A DNA stretch of 47,099 nucleotides from an uncultured bacterium (GTDB lineage: Bacteria; Actinomycetota; Coriobacteriia; Coriobacteriales; Coriobacteriaceae): assembly GCA_905214435.1 (NCBI GenBank), contig CAJMMA010000011.1:1-47099 (forward strand), in the 5' to 3' direction. Below are positions 25,422-32,266 of this stretch, piece by piece. Below the pieces are notes generated by a model. The model saw nothing but the letters and a program-made list of their open reading frames with translations. It did no database searches and was not told where the DNA came from. The stretch's first letter is position 1, and the number at the start of each line of letters is the position of its first letter. Position numbers and translations under genes: made by a program.

Positions 25422-25456
25422 GAATGTGACAAAGGGACTGTCCCTTTGTCACATTC
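25422..25456 (-). repeat. Hairpin inside the operon
   Basis: GAATGTGACAAAGGGA (25422-25437) is perfectly inverted at 25441-25456 with a three-base loop. It fills most of the 56-base gap between the transketolase C gene and the kinase gene. It could stop part of the transcription or protect the upstream RNA, or be a member of the TGTCCCTTTG repeat group. Confidence 0.8.
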
Positions 25457-25459
25457 CAG

Positions 25460-26401
25460 TTACTCTGCGGGCAGGAACTCGGCGACCGTCTTGGCGATTC
25501 CCTCGCCGGTGAGCCCGTAGTGCGCAAAGACCTCGGGGCTCGTGCCGGTGATGACCGGCGCATCGGGCAGGGAGAGGCACTTGACCGGACGCGGGCAATG
25601 CTCGCCCACGACCTGCGCGACCATGGAACCCAGGCCGCCGAAGGGGCTGTGCTCCTCGACCGTCACGACGGCACGCGTGGTACCGGCGGCCTCGATCACG
25701 GCCTCGGCGTCGAGTGGCTTGACGCAGTACATGTCGAGCACCGTTGCCGAGATGCCCTGCTCGGCCAGCAGATCGGCGGCGTCCACGGCATGGCGGACCA
25801 TCTCACCGGTGGCGACAATCGTCACATCGGTGCCGCGGCGCACCCAGGTGGCGCGATCCATCTGGAACGGGCACTCGTCCTCAGTGTACACGTCCTCCAC
25901 CGGGTTGCGGCCCACGCGGATGTAGGCCGGCTTGTTGTCGGCGACCAGGGCACGCACGAGCTCGGCGGTCTGGAAGCGATCGCTCGGCAGATACACGCGC
26001 ATGTTGGGAATCGCGCTCATGGCGGCGATATCCTGCGCGGAGTGATGGCTCATGCCTAAGGCGCCGTAGGACACGCCGCCCGAGATGCCGATGAGCTTGA
26101 CGTTGGTGTTGGAGTACGAAACGTCGACCTTGCACTGCTCATACGAGCGCGTGGTCACAAAGGACGCCGGCGAGGCGGCCCAGGCCTTCTTGCCGCACGA
26201 GGCCATGCCGGCGGCGATGCTCACCAGGTCCTGCTCGGCAATGCCGACCTCAACGGACTGCTGGGGATACTGGTCAAAGAACGGCGTGAGCGATGCAGAG
26301 CCGCGGGAGTCGGAGCACAGGACGACGATGTCTTTATCGGTTGCGGCGGCCTCGAGCAGCGTGTCGCAGATAGCCTTTCGGTTGGCGATCTTGTTAGCCA
26401 T
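25460..26401 (-). CDS. Transketolase, C-terminal subunit
   Basis: This 313-residue protein covers the pyrimidine-binding and C-terminal domains of transketolase. The cofactor-activating Glu is in VGIAEQDLVSIAAGMA (about 50-65), and GISGGVSYGALGMSHHSAQD marks the substrate site. It forms an active enzyme with the N-terminal subunit encoded upstream. ATG 26401 follows AAGGAGG, and the two genes overlap by 8 bases, so translation is likely coupled. Two-subunit transketolases of this kind are known both as general enzymes and as apulose-4-phosphate transketolases; the context favours a sugar-specific role. Confidence 0.92.
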   Translation of the reverse strand: MANKIANRKAICDTLLEAAATDKDIVVLCSDSRGSASLTPFFDQYPQQSVEVGIAEQDLVSIAAGMASCGKKAWAASPASFVTTRSYEQCKVDVSYSNTNVKLIGISGGVSYGALGMSHHSAQDIAAMSAIPNMRVYLPSDRFQTAELVRALVADNKPAYIRVGRNPVEDVYTEDECPFQMDRATWVRRGTDVTIVATGEMVRHAVDAADLLAEQGISATVLDMYCVKPLDAEAVIEAAGTTRAVVTVEEHSPFGGLGSMVAQVVGEHCPRPVKCLSLPDAPVITGTSPEVFAHYGLTGEGIAKTVAEFLPAE

Positions 26402-27230
26402 TGATGGCCTCCTTATGGGCAGCGAAATCGGCGATGATCTGGGCATATTCCTCATCGTTGGGCAGGTGATGATGCCAGGCGGCCTTGTCCTCCATAACCG
26501 GCGAGCCGTAGCCCTTCACTGTGTTGAGGATGATGACCGTGGGCTTACCCTTGGTCTCGGCGGCCAGCGTCAGCGCGGCATCGATGGCCTGGACGTCGTT
26601 GCCCGGAATGGACAGCACGTTCCAACCGAAGGCGGCCCAGCGCTCCTCCTGCGAATCCTGCTTCATGACGTCCTCGGTGCTGCCGCTGATCTGCAGGCGG
26701 TTGCGGTCCACGAGCGCGCACAGGTTATCGAGCTGGTAATTGCCGCCGCTCATGGCGCCCTCCCAGACCGAGCCCTCGGCAAGCTCGCCGTCGCCCATGA
26801 TGGTGTAGACGCGGTAGCCGCGGCCATCCATCTTGCCGGCAAGTGCCATGCCCACAGCCACGGGCAGACCGTGACCCAACGAGCCCGAGTTCATCTCGAT
26901 GCCCTTGAGCTTGTTGTTGGGGTGGCCGATGTAGGGGCTGCCGAACTTGGAGAAGCGGGCCTTGACGTCATCAAGGTCAAGATAGCCCTCGTGGCAGAGC
27001 ACCGCGTAGTAGGCCTCCATGGCGTGGCCCTTGGAGAGCACGAAGCGATCGCGGTTGGGATTGTCGACGGTCTCGGGCGAAATGTTGAGGTGGTTGGCGT
27101 AGAGGGTCATCAGCGCATCGATGACCGACATGTCGCCGCCGATGTGCCCGCCGGCGCCAGCCATGATGATATCGACGCAATCGCGTCGAAGGTCCCAACG
27201 CAGGGACTCAAGCTCTTCGATAGTTGCCAT
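26394..27230 (-). CDS. Transketolase, N-terminal subunit
   Basis: The 278-residue product holds the thiamine diphosphate-binding domain: GHIGGDMSVIDAL (about 27-39), SKGHAMEAYYAVL, GSLGHGLPVAVGMALA and the diphosphate/Mg2+ motif GDGELAEGSVWEGAMSGG ending in N. It works with the C-terminal subunit. ATG 27230 is chosen since GAGGAGAG lies upstream; it begins 2 bases after the isomerase stop codon, showing tight operon structure. The split into two genes is normal for this transketolase class, not a frameshift, because each has its own start and ribosome-binding site. Confidence 0.93.
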   Translation of the reverse strand: MATIEELESLRWDLRRDCVDIIMAGAGGHIGGDMSVIDALMTLYANHLNISPETVDNPNRDRFVLSKGHAMEAYYAVLCHEGYLDLDDVKARFSKFGSPYIGHPNNKLKGIEMNSGSLGHGLPVAVGMALAGKMDGRGYRVYTIMGDGELAEGSVWEGAMSGGNYQLDNLCALVDRNRLQISGSTEDVMKQDSQEERWAAFGWNVLSIPGNDVQAIDAALTLAAETKGKPTVIILNTVKGYGSPVMEDKAAWHHHLPNDEEYAQIIADFAAHKEAING

Positions 27231-27232
27231 TT

Positions 27233-28633
27233 CTACTCTCCTCGCAGGTAAGCTTTGACGTCTTCTTCGATGGGGTCGTACAGGTCGGGGACAATGCCGA
27301 TGTACTTGCACGCCTCGTAGAGCACCGGCACCACGTTGGCGTGAATGGCGACGCAATGGTGGATGTAGGGACCCTCGACGATCTTGGCCTCGAGGCGCTT
27401 GAGGTTGTCGACCTCGACCCACAGGTAGGTGCCCATGCCGGCCGGGCCGTCGATGCCGCGGGCGTTGCCCAGCAGCAGCGAGTACTCGCCGTTGTCGCCG
27501 TCAAAGCGGGCAAGGGTGAGGTCGCCGTGCTTGGCCTCGGCCGTCAGCGCGCCGGGGTGATCGAAGGCCAGCGGATAGGTGAGCTTGGGCTTGACGGCCG
27601 CGCAGCTGCAGGGCCAGGGGCCGCAGTGCTGCAGCAGCTCGCCGTTCTCGTTATCGGGATGACGCACGGTCCAGTCGGCGAACATGCCGCGGTGACGGCC
27701 CAGGTCGGCGGCCTCGACCATCAGCGCGGTGATAGCGCCATGGATGTCGGTCTCGCAGACGATGGGGATGCCCATCTCGTTGAGGATTGCGTTGGCGGCG
27801 CAGGGCATAATGCCCAACTCGTCCTGCAGGGCGTTCCAGCACTGGATGGCGCCGGCGTTGCAGCCGTACTTCTCGACCAGGCGCTTCATGGCAATGGCGA
27901 GTCCTGCGACCGCAGGAACCTTGTCCTCGGGGATGCAGATCTCAAAGCTGTCACCAATGTGGGCGAGCATGGTTGCCATGGCCTGCTCGTCAGCCTGGGC
28001 GTCGCGCACGGCCTGGACAAGCTCGGTCATGGGGATGGGCGAAAGCTGGATGTTGAACTTCTCGAGCAGCTCGCCCTCGTTGCACATGGTCGACCAGAAA
28101 TCGAACGGACGGGTGGCCATCTGCAGGATGCGGGTGTGCTTGAAAGTCTTGACCACGTTGCACACGGCCAAAAAGTCCCAGACACCGCGCTCGAACTCGG
28201 GATCGGTCAGACGGCAGTTGGTCATGTAGGTGAAGGGAACCTGGAAGCGACGCAGGACCTTGCCGGTGGCGAACAGGCCGCACTGGCTATCGCGCAGACG
28301 GGTGCCGTCGGGCTCGGGGCGCTCGTCGCGCGGACCCCACAGCAGCACGGGCAAGCCGAGCTCGCGGGCAAGGCGGGCGCAGACATACTCGGTACCAAAG
28401 TTGGCGTGGCAGAGCATGATGCCGTCGACGCCCTCGGCGCGGAACTTCTCGACGATAGGCGCGATATGGCTGTCGTCGAACAGCAGGCCCTCGTCGTTGA
28501 TGTCGTCGATATCCACAATCTCGACGCCGATCTCGCGCAGGCGATCAGCCGTAAGGCCGCGATACTTGATCGCGTCCGGCGCGCTAAAGATGCTACGGCG
28601 CGTGGGCACAAAACCGAGCTTGATCTTATCCAT
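27233..28633 (-). CDS. L-fucose/L-arabinose isomerase-family protein
   Basis: The 466-residue protein has the FucI/AraA-type fold that interconverts aldoses and ketoses using Mn2+. Recognisable parts are KIKLGFVPTRRSIF (3-16), DGIMLCHANFGTE (70-82), LPVLLWGPRDERP and QCWNALQDELGIMPCAANAILNEMGIPIVCETDIHGA. The family's usual metal-binding Glu and Asp positions probably lie in the latter stretch. The exact sugar cannot be told. It starts the operon isomerase-transketolase N-transketolase C-kinase, which suggests a pentose such as D-apiose, D-arabinose or L-arabinose type. The start at 28633 follows GGGGAGGA, and TAAAC-type operators lie upstream. Confidence 0.82.
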   Translation of the reverse strand: MDKIKLGFVPTRRSIFSAPDAIKYRGLTADRLREIGVEIVDIDDINDEGLLFDDSHIAPIVEKFRAEGVDGIMLCHANFGTEYVCARLARELGLPVLLWGPRDERPEPDGTRLRDSQCGLFATGKVLRRFQVPFTYMTNCRLTDPEFERGVWDFLAVCNVVKTFKHTRILQMATRPFDFWSTMCNEGELLEKFNIQLSPIPMTELVQAVRDAQADEQAMATMLAHIGDSFEICIPEDKVPAVAGLAIAMKRLVEKYGCNAGAIQCWNALQDELGIMPCAANAILNEMGIPIVCETDIHGAITALMVEAADLGRHRGMFADWTVRHPDNENGELLQHCGPWPCSCAAVKPKLTYPLAFDHPGALTAEAKHGDLTLARFDGDNGEYSLLLGNARGIDGPAGMGTYLWVEVDNLKRLEAKIVEGPYIHHCVAIHANVVPVLYEACKYIGIVPDLYDPIEEDVKAYLRGE

Positions 28634-28649
28634 GTACGTCCTCCCCTAG

Positions 28650-28794
28650 TCACATGTTCAGTAAACAGACGCATGTTTCGTTTTGTTCTGTTTACTAAAT
28701 GTTTTACTCTTCTGTTTAGAAGTTTAGCGCGAAATACCCGTAGACGGTAGAGAAATCAGCCTAAACGGTATGTAAACAATCTGAACATATAAGG
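28650..28794 (-). promoter_or_regulatory. Operator-rich promoter region of the isomerase operon
   Basis: AGTAAACAGA (28660-28669) is inverted as TCTGTTTACT at 28687-28696. TTCTGTTTAGAA (28710-28721), CTAAACGGTATGTAAACAATC (28762-28781) and GAACAT follow. These share the TAAAC core seen at 11232-11565 and 29964-30016. They are candidate binding sites of the LacI-family protein encoded just upstream. Confidence 0.55.
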
Positions 28795-28827
28795 GAAACA
28801 AAAAGAGGACCCCGAAGGATCCTCTTC
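28795..28827 (-). terminator. Intrinsic terminator after lacI-type gene
   Basis: On the minus strand AAGAGGATCC (28818-28827) and GGGTCCTCTT (28804-28813) form a 10-bp stem closed by a TTCG loop, followed by TTTTTGTTT. It lies about 60 bases after the regulator's stop codon. Confidence 0.88.
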
Positions 28828-28890
28828 TGAATGGCACTATGTTAACTGCCCTAGCGAGCTTTGGCACGCTGCAGGCAATGCCGTCTCCGC

Positions 28891-29901
28891 CTAGATTTCG
28901 CGCACGCTCTGGCGCTCGACAAAATAGGTCGACACGGCCGTTTTGCAGGTATAGCTCTTGGGATTGCGGATGTTACCCACCAGACGGCGCACCGCGATCT
29001 CGCCCACCTCGTGTTTGGGAACATGCACCGTGGTGAGTGGCGGGTTGGAGAAGGCGCCCAGAGATAGGTCGTCAAAGCCGATGATCGAGACATCCTCGGG
29101 CACGCGAATGCCGTGCTCGTTGAACGCGCGCATGGCACCCACGGCGAGCACGTCGTTCTCGGCAAAGAAAGCCGTCGGCAGGTCGTCACGTGAGACGCTG
29201 TCGAGCCATGCACCCATATCGCGATAGGCACCTTCGAGCGTGGTGCCCAGCGTGACGCGCCATGCCGGGTTTGCCTCGAGGCCCGCATCCTCAAGTGCTT
29301 GGCGATAGCCGCGCTCGCGATCCTTAAAGTTGCGGATACGAAGATCGCCTGCCAGATAGCCGATTTGCCTGTGACCCTTCTCGATAAGGTAGTCCACGGC
29401 GCGCAGCACCGAATCGGTATTGGCAATGACTACGGCATCAAAGTACTGGCGGTCGCTCCAGCCGTCGAGCACGATCAGGTGGGCGGCAGCGTTGGCGAAC
29501 AGGGCGTAATCTTCCTCACCCAGCTCGGTACCCATCAGCACGATGGCGGCAGACGGGTCGGCGATCAGGCCCTCGACCTGCGGACGCACGGCGTCCAGGT
29601 CGCTAAAGTCGAGCGAGACAAAGCTCGTGCTCATGCCGTGGCGACGCGCCTGGCGCTCCACGCCCTCAATAACCGCGGGATGGAAGGTGCTCTCGTCCAG
29701 GATGGCGCCCGTCTTGCGCGCGAGCACAAACTGGATGCTCTCGAGCTGCGTCGACTGCTGATAGCCGAGCGACTGCGCGCACTCCAGGATGACTTTGGCG
29801 GTCTCCTCGCTCACGCTGCGCTTGCGGTTGAGCGCGTTGGACACGGTCGCAGGCGAAAAACCGGTGATGCGGCTGATTTCGCGGACACTTGCTTTGGCCA
29901 T
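28891..29901 (-). CDS. LacI-family transcriptional regulator
   Basis: The 336-residue repressor has an N-terminal LacI helix-turn-helix (VREISRITGFSPATVSNALN, 6-25) and a hinge, followed by a periplasmic-binding-like sugar sensor: GAILDESTFHPAVIEGVE, GYLAGD, TAFFAENDVLAVGAMRAF and ISIIGFDDL-type VSIIGFDDLSLG. It probably senses a sugar and controls the isomerase operon next to it. ATG 29901 is used because it begins the conserved domain and follows GGGGGAA. TAAAC-type sites overlap its own promoter, which suggests autoregulation, and the same sites at 11.2-11.6 kb suggest it controls the PTS and peptidase genes. Confidence 0.93.
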   Translation of the reverse strand: MAKASVREISRITGFSPATVSNALNRKRSVSEETAKVILECAQSLGYQQSTQLESIQFVLARKTGAILDESTFHPAVIEGVERQARRHGMSTSFVSLDFSDLDAVRPQVEGLIADPSAAIVLMGTELGEEDYALFANAAAHLIVLDGWSDRQYFDAVVIANTDSVLRAVDYLIEKGHRQIGYLAGDLRIRNFKDRERGYRQALEDAGLEANPAWRVTLGTTLEGAYRDMGAWLDSVSRDDLPTAFFAENDVLAVGAMRAFNEHGIRVPEDVSIIGFDDLSLGAFSNPPLTTVHVPKHEVGEIAVRRLVGNIRNPKSYTCKTAVSTYFVERQSVREI

Positions 29902-29954
29902 TGTTCCCCCTAGTAACGGTCGCGGTCGAGCATCGTGGCCTGACCGCCCCGTGA

Positions 29955-30030
29955 CTCGACAACTAAACGACCGCAAATTCAATCTAAACAGAATAGTAAA
30001 TGTTTAATAGCTAGTTTAGCCTGTTGTCAA
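29955..30030 (-). promoter_or_regulatory. Promoter and operators of the LacI-type gene
   Basis: On the minus strand a consensus TTGACA (30025-30030) is followed after 17 bases by TTAAAC (30002-30007). TAAAC-core sites cover it: TAAACA/TGTTTA in inverted pair (29984-29989 and 30000-30005), CTAAAC at 30014-30019 (reading minus) and 29962-29967. The overlap with the promoter fits autorepression. Confidence 0.55.
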
Positions 30031-30104
30031 GCGAAGCGACGCGACTATTCCCCCAACGGGCGTATTTACTCGGTAGCTAATCTGGATCGGGGCACAGAAA
30101 CCGT

Positions 30105-31079
30105 TTAGCCAAGGATGCGAGCCATGCGTGCCTTAAACTCCGCGAGGAAACGTGGGGCGTCCACGGTGAGCGCCACGAGCGCGCTCTTATCTGGATCGGA
30201 CAGACGGTGCTCGTCGCAGATGGTGCGGCCGCGATATTCACCCAGCAGATCAACACGCAGGTTGCAGCCGAGCGCACCTACGAGCGTGGGGTCGATCGCC
30301 ACAGCGACAGCAAGCGGATCGTGCAGCGCGCAGCCGCCCAGGTAGGGCGCGTTCATTTCGTACGAACCGATATAGTGCTCGACCATGCTCGCAAACGCGC
30401 AGCCAGCCATAGTGCCCGAGCCCGTCCAGCCGGCAACGTCGCGACGTGTGAGCACCACGCGGTGCGTCACATCCAAGCCCACCATGGTGAGCTTGCGGCC
30501 CGAGCGCAACACGGCGTCGGCAGCCTCGGGGTCGCCCGCCATGTTGGCCTCGGCGCCCGCGCTCACGTTGCCGGGCACGGTAAGCGCACCGCCCATCACG
30601 ACCACGCGGCCGATGGACATCATCGCCGCCGCATCGCGCTCCAGGGCAAGCGCCAGATTGGTGAGCGGGCCGGTCGCAACGTAGGCCAGATCGGGACCAT
30701 AGGTACGCGCGGCATCAATCAGGTAATCGACCGCCGCATTGTCATCGGCCGACGTCGCGCCCACCGGCTCGTACGGCGAGGCGGGCACGCTTGCGCCGCC
30801 AATACCGTTCTTGCCGTGGATAAGCGTGGTGGACGCCGGCGGCGTGTAGGGTTCGGTCGCCTTCATGGGACGATCGGCGCCCAGGTACACCGGCACCTCG
30901 GGACGACCCAACAGGTCGAGCACCGCCAAGCAGTTGTGCGCCGACTGCTCGACGCGCACGTTGCCAAAGCACGTGGTGATGCCAACGAGCTCCACCTCGG
31001 GGCTCGCGATGGCATAGGCGAGCGCCATCGCATCGTCCACACCCATATCCAGATCAAGGATCAGCTTCTTGGTTGCCAT
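30105..31079 (-). CDS. Nucleoside hydrolase (inosine/uridine-preferring family)
   Basis: The 324-residue enzyme carries the Ca2+-binding motif LDLDMGVDDA (8-17), GITTCFGNV, and the later VATGPLTNLALAL and VVMGGAL, typical of ribonucleoside hydrolases that split nucleosides into base and ribose. The conserved Asp near the C-terminus appears in GGCALHDPLAVA. It ends an operon with the ribokinase, 4 bases downstream of its stop, so released ribose would be phosphorylated directly. GGAG precedes the start at 31079. No permease for nucleosides is adjacent. Confidence 0.93.
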   Translation of the reverse strand: MATKKLILDLDMGVDDAMALAYAIASPEVELVGITTCFGNVRVEQSAHNCLAVLDLLGRPEVPVYLGADRPMKATEPYTPPASTTLIHGKNGIGGASVPASPYEPVGATSADDNAAVDYLIDAARTYGPDLAYVATGPLTNLALALERDAAAMMSIGRVVVMGGALTVPGNVSAGAEANMAGDPEAADAVLRSGRKLTMVGLDVTHRVVLTRRDVAGWTGSGTMAGCAFASMVEHYIGSYEMNAPYLGGCALHDPLAVAVAIDPTLVGALGCNLRVDLLGEYRGRTICDEHRLSDPDKSALVALTVDAPRFLAEFKARMARILG

Positions 31080-31083
31080 TGTT

Positions 31084-32079
31084 CTACTCCGCTTCTCCGT
31101 CTACATCCAAACCGTCTAAACCAAACTTGTGCTCGACTTCCGCACGCGTGGGAATTGATTGCTGAGCGCCCAAGCGCGACACCGTCACCGCCGAGGCGCG
31201 AGCGCCCGCCGCCATGCACTCAAAGAGCGGCAGGCCCTCCAGACGAGCTGCAGCAAGCGCGCCAATAAATGTATCGCCCGCGGCCGTCGTATCGACCACC
31301 ACGCTCGAAAGCGCCGGCATGCGCAGCGGCTCACCGCCATCGCCGAGCGTAACCGAGCCGGCGCCGCCCAGCGTGATGACCGCGGCGCCGGCGCCCTTGT
31401 CGAGCAGCGCATTGAGCGCGGCGACGCAGCTCGCATCATCTGTGGGCAGAATGCCCGTCAGCACCTGGCACTCGGTCTCGTTGGGGCAGACCAGGTCGAC
31501 CGCAGGCCACGCTCCTGCCGGCAGGTCGCAGGCGGGCGCCGGGTTAAAGATCGTATAGAACCCCAGCTCGTGAGCGCAAGAAAGCGCCGCGGCCGTTGCT
31601 GCAAGGTCACATTCGCCCTGGGCAATAAAGACGCTTCCGGCAGCCGGGGCAATCTCGCTGGCATCGCCGTCGAGCTCGTCGGCCACCAAGCGCCTCAGTG
31701 CGCGGGCAACGTCCTCGCCCGCAAGCGCATGGTTGGCGCCCGGCGACAGCACGATGCGGTTGTCGCTCTCACAGCGAATGATAGTCGCGGTACCGGTCTC
31801 CACGTCATCGCGACGCGCCACAAACTCAACGCCCACGCCGGCGTCCTGGAGCCCTGCCACAAGCGCATCGCCAAAGGTATCGCGCCCAACAGCGCCAATC
31901 ATGCACGTGCGCGCACCCATGCGCGCAGCGGCAACGGCCTGATTGGCTCCCTTACCGCCGGCGTTGGTGATAAAACCGCTGCCACCGACGGTCTCGCCCG
32001 CGCGCGGCATGCGCTCGCACGCCACCGAAAGGTCCATGTTCATGCTGCCGAACACCGCAACGATGCTGTGATCCGCCAT
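31084..32079 (-). CDS. rbsK: Ribokinase
   Basis: This 331-residue PfkB-family kinase phosphorylates D-ribose to ribose 5-phosphate. It has GSMNMDLSVACERMPRAGET (10-29), the sugar-binding GGKGANQAVAAARMGA, and the catalytic DTTAAGDTFIGAL near residue 275 with the general-base Asp. PNETECQVLTG is also typical. The longer reading frame upstream is discarded because GAGGAGG precedes ATG 32079. It is the first gene of an operon with nucleoside hydrolase, which fits nucleoside salvage. Confidence 0.93.
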   Translation of the reverse strand: MADHSIVAVFGSMNMDLSVACERMPRAGETVGGSGFITNAGGKGANQAVAAARMGARTCMIGAVGRDTFGDALVAGLQDAGVGVEFVARRDDVETGTATIIRCESDNRIVLSPGANHALAGEDVARALRRLVADELDGDASEIAPAAGSVFIAQGECDLAATAAALSCAHELGFYTIFNPAPACDLPAGAWPAVDLVCPNETECQVLTGILPTDDASCVAALNALLDKGAGAAVITLGGAGSVTLGDGGEPLRMPALSSVVVDTTAAGDTFIGALAAARLEGLPLFECMAAGARASAVTVSRLGAQQSIPTRAEVEHKFGLDGLDVDGEAE

Positions 32080-32144
32080 GGAAACCTCCTCGTCTTCAGG
32101 CTTTGCGCCCACCGTCGACCAACGATTGTGCACTCTCGCACCCC

Positions 32145-32173
32145 CTATAACTTTAGTCCACTTTGATGTGGAC
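32145..32173 (-). promoter_or_regulatory. Promoter and operator-like palindrome of the ribokinase operon
   Basis: On the minus strand TCCACA (32167-32172) and TTATAG (32145-32150) are spaced by 16 bases. The spacer and -35 region hold the palindrome GTCCAC-TTTGAT-GTGGAC (32156-32173), a likely repressor site. Confidence 0.45.
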
Positions 32174-32266
32174 GCGCGCTTGAGCTTGCGCCAGCAGCAA
32201 GCATTCACAGGGGTAGGCAGCTACAATGAATACGTGCTGATTATTCTCGTCATTGGATGATGTATT

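Noticed and set aside
25460..27230. Transketolase split as a frameshift
   Set aside because: Both halves have their own ribosome-binding site and complete domain ends; two-gene transketolases are a normal class.
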